Assembly: GCF_004027225.2 (NCBI RefSeq)
Contig: NC_044277.2
Span: 65,744,400-65,808,399, forward strand
Direction: 5' to 3'
DNA from: Strigops habroptila
Taxonomy: Eukaryota > Chordata > Aves > Psittaciformes > Psittacidae
Length of the DNA: 64,000 bases
Shown here: piece after piece, positions 1 to 43,500 of the stretch
How positions within the stretch are numbered: position 1 is the stretch's first letter
Layout of the letters: each line of letters begins with the position of its first letter
Notes under the pieces: generated by a model
What the model was told of the DNA's origin: nothing
Database searches by the model: none
The model's input: the letters and a program-made list of their open reading frames with translations, nothing else
Translations under genes and position numbers: made by a program

Positions 1-3000
1 GTATCACCCAACACAGACCAAACACAATGTTGGTTTTTGCTTTTACCGAAAGCACAAGATGTGTCAGGATGTTTCCTTAGCTGTGCCTAATGTAGAAAGT
101 CATATGAACACAGCTACTGCCCTGCAGGGTATGGACTGGGGACGACTTAGCTGGGATGGTGAGGAATGGGTAAATGTGAAGGAATGTGTCAAATACACAG
201 AGATCAAGGATCTTTTATGAAGGAAACAAGGACTTCCCGAGTGTCTGAACAGTGTCCTAGAGCAGCTGGATTGTAGTTCCTCACAGAGAGCAGCGAGATA
301 AAATCCACACAGGGAAATGAAAAGGAGCTTATGTGCAGAGTAAGAGATACATCAGAGGGATCCTGGAGAAACGCAGAGTACCCTACATAACAACAGAAGG
401 AATTACTCCAGTCTTTCAGTGGAATGGTCACCTTTAATCACTCATCTTTATTTAAAGCTGGTGCACTTATCTCTTTAACGATGCAGTTCTTTCCTAAGAC
501 AGAAAAATCTTTCCAACATACTCTCTTCTCAGCACCAAGGATGAAACTTTCTACATGCCAACTATAGATTTTTAAAACCTTTGTGTTTTAAAACCTTAAA
601 ATTGTGCAATTTGCATGGAAAGTTGGAACAGAATAGCAAATCCCACTCTGGCCCCCACCTTCCCCAAGTTACAAACCAGTGCAGAAATATGGAAGGGTTT
701 TTATTAATTGTTATTGTTTAACAGGTGAGCAACAATTTTCATAACAAAAAAAGGTTCATGAAATATTCTGAAAACAAATTATTCTTGCATTCTACATATA
801 TATAGGCATTTCCAAAGAAATAACCAATCCAGAACAACATCTGTTGGGCAAGATAAAGCTCACAATAGAATTTTCAACATAATGACCTACAAAGGGGGAA
901 TGTTTCAAAAATATGTAAGAGACCAACAAACGTGAGTTTTGGTAGAAACTATCAGGACCGGTGCTTCTAAACCAGTTACACACTTTAAAAAACTCTCCTC
1001 AAATAACTTTTCTGTCTTAATAGAATGATCTGCAAAGTATCCACGAATGATAGTTCAACAATTAGTTGTATAAATAATTGATACTTCTCAAAAAGTGAAA
1101 GCGAGAATCAAACATCTATTACGTTGCATACAACCCTGCACAATCGAGTGTATGATGCTTCAACTTACATATTTATACTGAAAAAAGTATAAAGTATGTA
1201 TTTCACCCTCTTGATTACATTTTCTTTAAACATTTTGAATGACGTCAGTGACAAACTGAAAAAAAATGAAAATGCATAAAACGTCTGAGCTTTTAATACT
1301 AAGAACTAATGAACATGTACAAATTCAAGGCAGATTCTCAAATACATTGGCATTGATTCACCGGCTGCTGTTTGTCAGCTATGTTGCTTAACTGCCTGTA
1401 TGCACATATGAAATGTGCCACAGCTGTGTGGTCAGACACTTCCCATATCCTCGAGGAATTATACACAGGGTAAGTTATTCAAACTAATCTGTTCTTCTGG
1501 GCAATAAGGGCATGTGCATGCGGCAGCTACAGCAGCTGGCCTCAGGCTGTCATACAAGAGTAGTAACCCAATTGCATTCTCACCTCCCAACCCACACGCT
1601 TGGCATCCAGACAAGCTTTGGCCTCTTTGGTGTTTGTGATGGTATCTTTATTTATTTTTTTTTTTTTTTTCCAGGTCTGTTCATCTACTACAATTTTAAT
1701 TAAAAATAAAAAAAAATAAACTAGTACATGAGAGACTAATAAATCAATACAACAATATAACTAGTACTACCAAGGGGAGCAAAATCACCACTGGAAAACT
1801 GAGGAGTTGGCAAACATGTATTCTGTTTAAGGATTTTGTTTCATGTTAGATATTTTTGCTGAGTAACTGGATTAGGTTGCACATGGAACTTCAAAGGATT
1901 TATTTGCTGTCTTCTGTCTTTGCCCAGACTGAAATGAAACCATGAGGAAACACTAAAAGAAAAACCCACATCTGCTGGAATTCTCTGTTAAACCTGGATG
2001 GGCCTTCACCTGGATTGCTTCCCTGCCATGCAGAAGCTGATTGCCTAGAGCAAGTCAAGTCTAGCCCTCAGTAAATAAAAAACTGCCAATTAAAGAACTG
2101 ACAGCCTACCAACACTAATTAAAGGCAAGTAACAGAGAAGACCAGATGTTATAAACAAAAGGATAAACACTGCCCCTGTGAGGTCTAAGGCAGTTTAGAA
2201 AGGAGGAAGAAAAAAAGTTATTCTCCAAAATACACGGCACGTTTGAAAGAAGGTGGTGGTTTCTCCTGCTACAGGGACCCAGAGAACACTCAAAGTCTTA
2301 AGAGATTTCAAGCATGGAAATGCATTGTTTTGTTTGAATCTAGATACGTTTATTTTCCTATCCTAACTAAATTAAAGAGCCCCCTTAAAAATTTGCAAAG
2401 CTTGTATATCTGTAGACTTCCAATGTCATGAGTAAATGAAGTGGTGAACCATGAGCTCAAAATTTAAGTCATGGAAAAGCACACTTCAGTTCTGGGAGAA
2501 CTGAGTCAGCCAGAGAGGCAGGTAGTGGCTACCAGTGCAAGTTGCATTTAGGTTTCTATCTGCAAATAACAAACAGGACCTGTCCGAGCCAGGTGCAATG
2601 GCTGTAACCCATGGAGGTTCCTACAAGCTAACTGGGGAGCAGCCAGTGCTAGGATGCAGAGGCAGTGGCACGGTGACATCTATAATGGAGGCACACTGTT
2701 GGGTTACAACTAAAACCTTGACTGAGGAAAAAAAAAGTATTCTTACTATATCTCCAGAATGGTGAGAATATAACTTTGAGTTTATACACTCTCAAGTATT
2801 CAACCACGGATCCTTAGCTCCATGAGACTTCCATCAATCTGTTTCTTTATGTGTTATTCTAATTAGCATCTTTTGGCTAGTTAATTCATACAGTACTATT
2901 TGTATATTAAGCTGGAAGACAATGCAAGACTGATTAATTTGAAACATGATATTACTCCCCTCCCTCAGAATACTAATGCATACATTTATATGCACATTCA

Positions 3001-3573
3001 CAAATATATATTTATATAAATGTATGTATATACGTGTAGGACTTATGTGGCAAGAAGCTTGCTCAAATATGATCTCTTCCAAATGTCTGCCTCAAAATCA
3101 GTCTTGCTTAAACAAACTTAAAAAATAAAAAAAAAAAAGAAAAAAAAGCAAAGATCGTGTTGAGACACCATGTAAAACACCAGGGATAAGGAGCACAAGG
3201 TGCTACCCCACTTGGGGGAGAAACATCACACTTCTCTGCTGATGGAGTATGACCATCAACTAGGTAAACCACTCTAAACTGAGTACTGTTTTGCTGCTTC
3301 TGGTACCTGTGGAAGCTGGCGTATCTCTATACTACGCTGCAGTCTGCAATACAAACACACTCACAGAGTTTAAGAGCATGCATAGCTCACTGGAGCATCT
3401 GTTGTTAGACAGTGAAAGGAAATGCAGCAACACTGCACAAGTCCCATGCAAATACAAGTGCAACAAGGAGGAGAAACGGAAACACAGTAGGAGAATTTAA
3501 TAGCTTCAGACTATAACTGTGATTGTCACTACTATGCACAGTGGATCATGTGAAATCCCATTACTTCCCCTGC
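1..3573. other. CCDC127 downstream region (probable 3' UTR and intergenic DNA)
   Basis: No conserved coding sequence was recognised here; the open frames are short (82 codons or fewer) and unlike any family I know. The part next to 3573 is probably the 3' UTR of the minus-strand CCDC127 gene, because the last coding exon ends at 3574. I cannot fix the poly(A) site: several minus-strand AATAAA-like signals exist (TTTATT on the plus strand near 447, 704 and 1647). Homopolymer runs occur at about 1650-1672 (T) and 3121-3147 (A). A weak 7SL-like stretch near 2583-2735 is discussed in the findings. Confidence 0.5.
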
Positions 3574-5159
3574 TTATCGTTTTCCTAACATGGCCTTTTC
3601 TGCCCTCTTGAACTTCTGTAGCTCAATAGCTAGTTCCCAATATCTCAGATACAGCCACATAAGTCTTCCATTTTGACTTTTATTTCGGTTCAGCATATTG
3701 CCACAGTAGTTATCATGTTTGAAAATATCTTTTAAGCCACTTTCCATATGTAGAGCCATAGCAACAGGATCAGTTGCTGCTTTAACTAGCAGATTTTTCT
3801 CTATTTCTAGTCTCTGGCTTCTGGGTACCACAAGACTGCAGTAGATGTCCTGTCTTTCTTTAAGTCCCTCTTCAAATTCTTTTAGTAAATTTTTGGCTCT
3901 CTTTTGCCACTCTTCTTCCTTTGCCAGACAACTTTGGTACAAGCTACCTTCTGCTCCTGAGTGCAAAAGGACTTGCTTTTCTCGCTCTAGCTTCTCCTGC
4001 TCCTGTTCTAGGATCCTTCTTTCTTCTACTAGTTTGCGGCTCTGGGACACGAGGGCTTCACGGTAACTCAGGGTTCTGTTGCGCTCCTTTTCAAGCTCCA
4101 GCTCCAAATGAGCAACTGTGCGACGGTTTTCTGTGATTATATCCCGGTATTTGCCTTCCAGGTCTTTTTGTAAAGACGAATGTTTTTTATAATACTCTTT
4201 TCTTTCTCTCTCTATTTCTTTTTGACATTCTCTGGTCCAGATCCAACCTATCATATATAAATTAAGACTTCAGACATGAGAACAACATGTATAATATTGA
4301 TGGGTTATATGATTAATTAACTATGTGAATAAAGAAGCTTTGAAGTGGTAAAAAACTTTCTTTCCTGCCCTCCCCGGTGATATTCACTTCTATTTACACA
4401 TCCCACAAAATGTATTTCTGTGGATCCATATTTCACTGTAAGTCACTTTAAATGATCAAGTTGCCTTTGAAGTTGGACAGAGCCAGGTTGGACAGAGCCT
4501 TGGGCAACATGGTCTAGTGTAAGGCTTCCCTGCCCATGGCAGGGGGGTTGAAACTAGATGATCTTAAGGTCCTTTCCAACCCTAACTATTCTATGATTCC
4601 ATGACGCTATGAAGTAAAAAAAAATCCTCAAGTTTTTTATTGTTAATATGTGCACTTCTTGAATTAAAGAGAGGAAATAAAGTTACAGGGAACCAAACTG
4701 GAGGTTTCCAATACAGAAACTGCACTGACAACCTTCCAGGTCGAGCACAGAAATTATACATCAGCAGCTCCCTGGGTTGTTACCTTTGGCCTCTCTAAAA
4801 CATCGTACGTCCACTCTTCTGAGACAGTTTTATAAATGGCAGCTTATTAAATACAGACTCAATTCCATGTGTGAAAAATGGCTGTTGCCTTAATGCTATA
4901 AGCCGTGCTTACTGTTTATAGTACTAAAAACGAGCAGACAAGAGGATATCCCTAGATGGGGATCACTGTATCACTGCACTGCTTCGGAAGCTCCCCTTTG
5001 GCCAGCGGGCAGGATGGACAGACCTGGGCACTACTTACGGAAGGCGGCCAAGCCCAGCATGGGGACCAGCAGGGCGTAGTTCCATCTGCTGCCTTCATCC
5101 CCGGGCTCCCGTCGGTTTGGCAGGATGTTCCAGTTGGGAGGGTCATTTAAATTATTCAT
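3574..5159 (-). CDS. CCDC127: CCDC127, coiled-coil domain-containing protein 127
   Basis: Two coding exons on the minus strand: 5159-5039 and 4247-3574 (stop TAA at 3576-3574), giving about 264 residues against about 260 in human. The protein opens MNNLNDPPNWNI, has a hydrophobic segment (ALLVPMLGLAAF, about residues 29-40) that could be a membrane anchor, then a long Glu/Lys/Arg-rich coiled coil (about 45-130). The conserved C-terminal half carries RQDIYCSLVVPRSQRLEIEK and NGRLMWLYLRYWEL. The intron splits an Arg codon (C|GT) between donor GTAAGT (5038-5033) and an AG at 4249-4248. The acceptor before the start codon (AG at 5169-5168) shows that at least one non-coding first exon lies upstream in the CpG island; a candidate donor is at 5568-5563. 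It is divergent from SDHA, as in human. The molecular function is poorly defined; a mitochondrial association has been suggested for the family. Confidence 0.95.
4248..5038 (-). other. CCDC127 coding intron
   Basis: This intron lies between the two CCDC127 coding exons. It contains a short CR1 3' end (4480-4612) and otherwise nothing recognisable. Both splice boundaries are canonical GT-AG on the minus strand. Confidence 0.85.
4480..4612 (+). repeat. CR1 LINE 3'-end fragment
   Basis: The segment has the typical avian CR1 tail: TTGGACAGAGCC, CCTGCCCATGGCAGGGGGG, AACTAGATGATCTTAAGGTC and CTTTCCAACCC, ending in the ATTCTATGATTC-type 8-bp terminal repeats. The CR1 3' end points to the right (plus). 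It is severely 5'-truncated and lies inside the CCDC127 intron, antisense to that gene. Confidence 0.85.
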
Positions 5160-5898
5160 GGAGGCACCTGCGGGGCACAGGGGAGAAGCACGGCCTCAGC
5201 GGCACGCAGAGCACCACGGCAGCCCGCACCTAGCCGTACTGCTTTCTGTCCGAGACACTCCAACTTCACATCGACGGGCTTTCGGGCCAGAGACCCCACT
5301 GCGCGGCCTGCCCCGTGCCTGCCAGCCCCGGCACAGGCCCCGCGGGCCTCGGCGCTGCCGCTGCTACCGCCCACCCCTTCCCCCGCCGGCAGGACGATAA
5401 CTGCTGGTGTCGCCGCGCCGGAGGTCCCCAGGCTGCTCCGCGCTGCAGGCGCAACCCCGCGGCAGGCCGGGCCGGGAGCGGGCCCTACGGCGCTGTCCCG
5501 CAGCGGGACCCGCACCTACCACCAGCCCGGGGCACGGGCCGCGGCGCAGCGCTGGCGCTGTCACCTACCTGCGGGCGCGCCCCCCACCGGGACAGCCCAT
5601 TAGCCGAGGGAAAGAGGGGGGTATCCGATGGGGACAACAAAGGGATTCGCCCGATCTCTAAGCGCTCCCGGTGGCCTGGCCCTATCCCAGCCAGCTCAGG
5701 TCGTGGAACGAGGCGGAGATTTGGTGGGAGACCCCGCATGCAAGAGCGCACACAAGCACTCAGTCTGTGTGTGTATGCCCCCCCTCCCTGCCTCCCTCCC
5801 AGCACAATTGGTCTCTCCCGCCGAGCCTTGCGGGTAGCTGCGCCGCTAGCGGCTTTTTGGCGCATGCGTCAGTGTTCCCTCCCGCGGGTCCGTGCGAA

Positions 5899-21296
<15,398 letters not shown>

Positions 21297-21560
21297 TAAC
21301 TTAAAGTTAACTGGCAGCCCTCTCCCAGAGGCGGTTAGTGTATGTAAGCATAGCACAAGCAAATCAAAATAGTATTGTCACTATCAATTAATGGAAAATG
21401 TTGACTAAACTTGTCTCCAGCTTGTATTCTGCTGTGGCTTACTGTACAGTTATGAAAATGGAATACAGGACAGCTTATGTTCTTTCACCCATCTGTTAAA
21501 ACTGACAGGGAAAACACAAAATGTGTCTAAATAAAGTGATGAGAAGTCTTGTATTTGTAT
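21297..21560 (+). terminator. SDHA 3' UTR and polyadenylation signal
   Basis: A canonical AATAAA hexamer is at 21530-21535, about 235 bp after the SDHA stop codon. It is followed by GT-rich sequence (TGTATTTGTATTTGTTTG) that fits a downstream element. Cleavage is expected around 21550-21560. Confidence 0.75.
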
Positions 21561-22479
21561 TTGTTTGAATGTTATGTATATAATTACCATGCTTTTATTT
21601 TGGATGTATAGTTATATTTCCATATTTTAAGGACAAGAAATGCATTGCAGTATTTTTGGACAAGATTGAGATGCTGAATTTTATGAATGGGGACTTAAAG
21701 TCAAGCATCATAATTGCTGATGTAAGTAACATGAAAGAAAATGATGCACAAGTAGTTACAACTTTGTTTTTTCCAAAGCTAAAATTGTAAAAATTGTCAT
21801 AATGTTGCCCTGTTGAAGAAAACAAGATACTTCTACTCCACTTACATTCACCATGAACAGAATTTAATCTTTAATAGCTGATCTCTACTCTCTCTGGAAC
21901 TTCTGAAGCTGTTTTTGTGGCACGTTCTGTGTGTGTGTTTCCTAGATTGTATTTTCTCTCAAAGGAACCAAGAGGCACTGTTGCAGAAGACTTACAGAAG
22001 CTTATTAAAGCTTCCCAAATCTGAAGTATGTTTTAGTGCCAAGATGTAACTCGTAAGGTGTCAATAGAGCAGTTGCTAGCAGCGTTTCTGTGAATAACTC
22101 CCAGTTCTTGGAGGACTGAATTGTAACTATGCACACTCAGTTGAATGAAGTGTTTTGTAATTTTTGACATTTCTCAACTGTTGAATGTTAATTGTTTTGG
22201 GGAAAAAAGTTAATGTTGGAATGGGGCTGGGGGTGGTTGGAAAAAAAGAATATACCATGTTTCACTCCTGTAGTGTTTTTGTATCTTGTGCAAGGGTGGT
22301 GAGACTGGCCTGGGAGAAGTGTAGAACATTACCTTTGTGTAGACAAGATGGGAAATGGGGACTACATCCTGACTTGGCTTATTTTTTATAGCAAGAGGCC
22401 TGACTATTGTAAAGGAGAGAGGAAATAACATTTCATACGTATTGCAATAAACCAATGTTGTACCGTTACACTACCTTCT
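21561..22479. other. SDHA-FH intergenic spacer
   Basis: About 0.9 kb of AT-rich sequence lies between the SDHA poly(A) signal and the FH CpG island. No repeat, coding sequence or RNA gene was recognised. If SDHA and FH were brought together by rearrangement, the join lies in or next to this spacer. Confidence 0.5.
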
Positions 22480-22769
22480 TTCCCTCTTCTGGAAACCGCC
22501 GTTCCGCTGCTTCCCCAGCCGCCCTTGGTACAGGGGAGGCGGGCTCCCCTCAGGCCGGCAGGCACGCAGGGGCCCGCGCTCAGCCCTGCGCTGCGCAGGC
22601 GCCGGTTCCCCCCCTCCGCCGCGCCGCTGCTGAGGCGGTTCTCCCGCGGCCGGCCCGCCCGCAGCAGCCGATTGGCGCGGCGGAGCCTGTACGGTGATGG
22701 ACGCCCGTCGCACCCTGACGCTCGTCCGGGGCGGTCCCGCTGCCCCCTGCCCTCCCCGCCGCCGCAGCC

Positions 22770-39765
<16,996 letters not shown>

Positions 39766-39840
39766 CGTCTGTACAAACAAACTCCCAAACCCCACGTGTT
39801 CTTAACACAAAAACAAATAAAATAAACCAAATACGACATG
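39766..39840 (+). terminator. FH 3' UTR and polyadenylation signals
   Basis: Two overlapping AATAAA hexamers at 39816-39821 and 39821-39826 lie about 50 bp after the FH stop. This predicts a very short 3' UTR ending before the CHMP5 promoter. Confidence 0.8.
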
Positions 39841-39899
39841 CTTCTGTTTCACATCTGTTCGTGCTGTTACTTCTTAACAGCTCAAATGAACCTGATCTT

Positions 39900-40560
39900 G
39901 GGAAGATCAGCGCTCCTGAACCGGTGCCGCAGGCCCGGCGGTGCCCGTACCCTCACTCCGCTGTGCCGAGCTACGGAACGGCTCCGGTCACGCACGGCGC
40001 GGAAGTTCCGGGCTGCACACGTGATTCTTGCGGGGCGGCACCGGGGCGTGGCGTGGCCGGGCTGTCGCTGGGCTTCCGGGTCGGCGGGGATCGCGGGTGC
40101 TGTTGCCGGGACCGGGAGAGGGACCGACGCGCCGCCGCCGCCATGAACCGCTTCTTCGGGAAAGCGAAGCCGAAGGCGCCTCCGCCCAGCCTCACCGACT
40201 GCATCGGCACGGTGAGTGCCTTCCCGGGGACGCGGCCCGCACCCCGCTCGGCCCGCCAGGGACACGGCAGCGGCGGGGCGGCCCGGCCCGGCCGGGGGAG
40301 ACCCTCCGCGGCCGGCAGGTCAGGCGGTGTCCGCTCGGGGTGTGTGTGTATGTGTGCGCGCAGGGCTCCGTCCGCGGGTCCCTCCGTGTCTGTGCCGCCG
40401 GCACGCGGAAGCGCGGTGTGCCCCTGCGTGTGTGTGTGCGGGAGCGCGCACCCGCGCTCGGTGCGTGTCAGGGCGCCCGCGTGTGGGTGCTCGCTCTTGT
40501 GCGTGTGTAACACACCTGAGTGTGCACAGACTCGTGCCGGTGCTTTGGCGCGGTGTGCGC
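39900..40560 (+). promoter_or_regulatory. CHMP5 CpG-island promoter
   Basis: The CpG-rich block spans exon 1. Upstream of the ATG (40143) are ETS-like GCGGAAG near 40000 and CTTCCGG near 40075, and an E-box CACGTG at 40018-40023. The block begins only about 70 bp after the FH poly(A) signals, so the two genes share hardly any spacer. Confidence 0.75.
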
Positions 40561-43500
40561 ACAGGTCACAGAGTCAACCAGGCTGGAAAGACCTTCAAGA
40601 TCATCAAGTCCAACCATTACCCCAGCGCTGCCAAGACCACCACTAAACCTTGTCACTGAGAGCCTTATCTACATGGTTTGTGAACATTTCCCAGGGACGG
40701 TGATTCCGTCATTCCTTGGGCAGCCTGTTCCAATGCCTGAGCACCCTCTCTGTGAAGAAGTTTTTCCTAATATCCAACCTAAACCTTCCTGGCACAGCTT
40801 GAGGCCATTTCCTCTTGTCCTATCACTTGTTACTTGGGGGAAGAGGCCGACCCCCACCTCACTACAACCTCCTTTCAGGTAGCTGTAGGGAGTGATGAGG
40901 TCCCCCCTGAGCCTTCTCTTCTACAGACTAAACAACCCCAGGTCCCTCAGGGGCTCCTCATGAGACTTGTTCTCCAGACCCTTCACCAGCTTTGTTTCCC
41001 TTTTCTGGACCTGCTCCAGCACCTCAATGTCTCTCTTGTAGTGAGGGGCGCAGAACTGAACACAGGATTTGAGGTGCAGCCTCACCAGTGCCGAGTACAG
41101 GGAGATGATCACTGCCCTGGCCCTGCTGACCATGCTATTTCTGATACAGGGTAGGATGCCATTGGCCTTCTTGGCTGCCTGGGCACGAGCTGGGTCATGT
41201 TCAGCTCTGTCAGTCAGCACCCCCAGGTCCTTTTCTGCTGAGCTGCTTTCCAGCCACTCTTCCCCAAGCCAGTAGCATTCCATGGGGTTGTTGTGGCCCA
41301 AGTGCAGGACCCGACACTTTGCCTTGTTGAACCTCATACTGTTGGCCTCAGCCCATCGATCCAGCCTGTCCAGATCCCTCTGCAGAGCCTCCCTATCCTT
41401 CAGCAGATCAACACTCCTGCTGCACACTTGTGTTTTAGTGTGCACAGCATGTACACCAGTACATTTGTACACATATATACCCATGCCTGTGTTTGTTTCC
41501 TGTAAGCAGGAACACATCCTGTAAATGGATGCACATAATGTGCACGTAAGACCTGACTCCCCTTTCATCCTCATGGCTATTTTCAATATTTTCATCCAAG
41601 GACTTCTGCCCTGACTGCACTAGCTAACTCCCGCTATGCCAAGGTGTGGGAAGGCAGGGACCGGAGCAAGGAAACCAGTCCCTCTGTCCAGGCTAAGAGG
41701 TGGGAGGGCAGATCCCACTGCCTGATGAAGATTGTTCTGTCTGCTATGCATGAGCTTGCTATAGGTTGGTGGCAAAGATGTGTGCAGAGGGACACAGATG
41801 AAGAAAGAAATGCTGAAGAAACACGGTAGAATGCTACAGCTGCTGTAGGGTTGGCCTGCCTGAAAAGAACGTTAAGGGACAGCTTTAAGAAAGTTAATCT
41901 TGCAATTTCACAGCCTTTTCTTGGCTTTTAAGCTTGTGAAGAAAACTGTGGTCTGTTTCTACAGCTCCTTCTGTTGTAAACTAATTTTAAAAGCTGAAGA
42001 AAGAACACAGAGGTCTTAAGTATTTGTTTCAGTGGTTAGCAAAGTCAGGTGAAAGGCTGGTAAGGGTTGTGGTTTAAATGGAGGTTGATTAAGGGTAACC
42101 AAGCGTTGTCACTGGAACCTGACAACAGTTTCTGTGGAAAATCATGATTTTCCTCCGGGAAGATTAATTTTGCTACCCAGTGAAGAGACCCTCAAAGTCT
42201 AATATTTGTCAGTGCTACCTGGACAAACCTGTGCACATCAGCCTCTTGCATATGCCAATGGCTGGGACATGGACAGAAGCGGTCATAGTGTTTTTCCCAG
42301 TACATTACTGGCAAAGAATCCATGTTGCTTTTTAGTGGTATTAAGCCCAAATATAGCTCCAGGTTTGTTTAGTTAGAACAGTAAATAAAGCATGTGCTCA
42401 AAAATCAGGGTGAGCTTTCCCATTGTTACGAGGAAATGCTTTAGTGGATGGCTACAACTCCAAAATCCACCCAACATGCTGTTATTAATACTTAAATTTG
42501 ACATTTCAGCAGTATAAGCTGTACACTAGTAAGCGTGGGGAGAAACATACTTTTACAAATGCAAAGTGATGAATTAACTTTTCGAGCCAATTTACATGAA
42601 GTATTCAATCTGATTTGTGAAAGGCTTGTTGTACCTTCAGTTCATTTTCACAATAGTGAAGTCTCTAGTACAGGTCCTGCTAAAGGGCTAGAGATATCAT
42701 TAGATATTTTTCTTAAACTGCATGTGAATTATTATTGAAGAGAGTTGTGTGAGACATTAAGTAAACTTGTGCTATTTCTTTACCGTGTTAAATTCTACAG
42801 TTCGGAGATTCAAGTGATGTCACTTCTGTGGTGTTTTCAATCTTAGACACATTTTGTTGTACCTTTTGAAAGAGTCAAACTTTACTGTATTGTACAAAAT
42901 ATTAGAAGCTTTGTAAAATCTCTTACCATGTTACTTAAATGGTAATAAGCCATGAAATGGCAGGTAGAAATTATTGTATTTGGCGAGCACTGGTTAATGT
43001 TAGTAGTTACTGTTTACTAAAAGCAGAGACAATTCTGTGCCTGTGTTTTGGATGTTCTTCCCTGTGTGTGCAAAAGCAGTATGACTGAACCCAGTAAGAT
43101 CAGCACACAATAAGCTTTTTTTTCCTGTTGTAAGAGTATAATAAGCATCTCCTTAAGATATCTAAACAATTCAAGGTTTTTGCATTTAAAGAGCTGGTTC
43201 TGTGGGATCACTAATCTGAAGTGTTTACTGAAGCTCAGGAAGCACTTCTCCCTGCTTTGCTTCGGTGGCCGGTTACTATAGAGTTTGGTAGGGGGCTGTG
43301 TGATGCCTTCCTGTCTCCCCACTTAGTCTCCATGGGTATGTCCCCATTTCCCCTTGCAGTTTCCACTCACTCTCTCACCGTGCCTGCCTCGACATTGCAC
43401 CAAGTGGCAGACTTCGTTTAATCCTTGCTGGCAGAGCACAGTCGGATGACTCAAAGCTGTCATGAGGACGGTAGGAGGAAGGATGCATCAGGAGCTTTGG

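Noticed and set aside
39861-40646. 261-codon plus-strand open frame over CHMP5 exon 1
   Set aside because: It runs in a different frame from CHMP5 and continues into a CR1 tail; low-complexity Pro/Ala/Arg composition.
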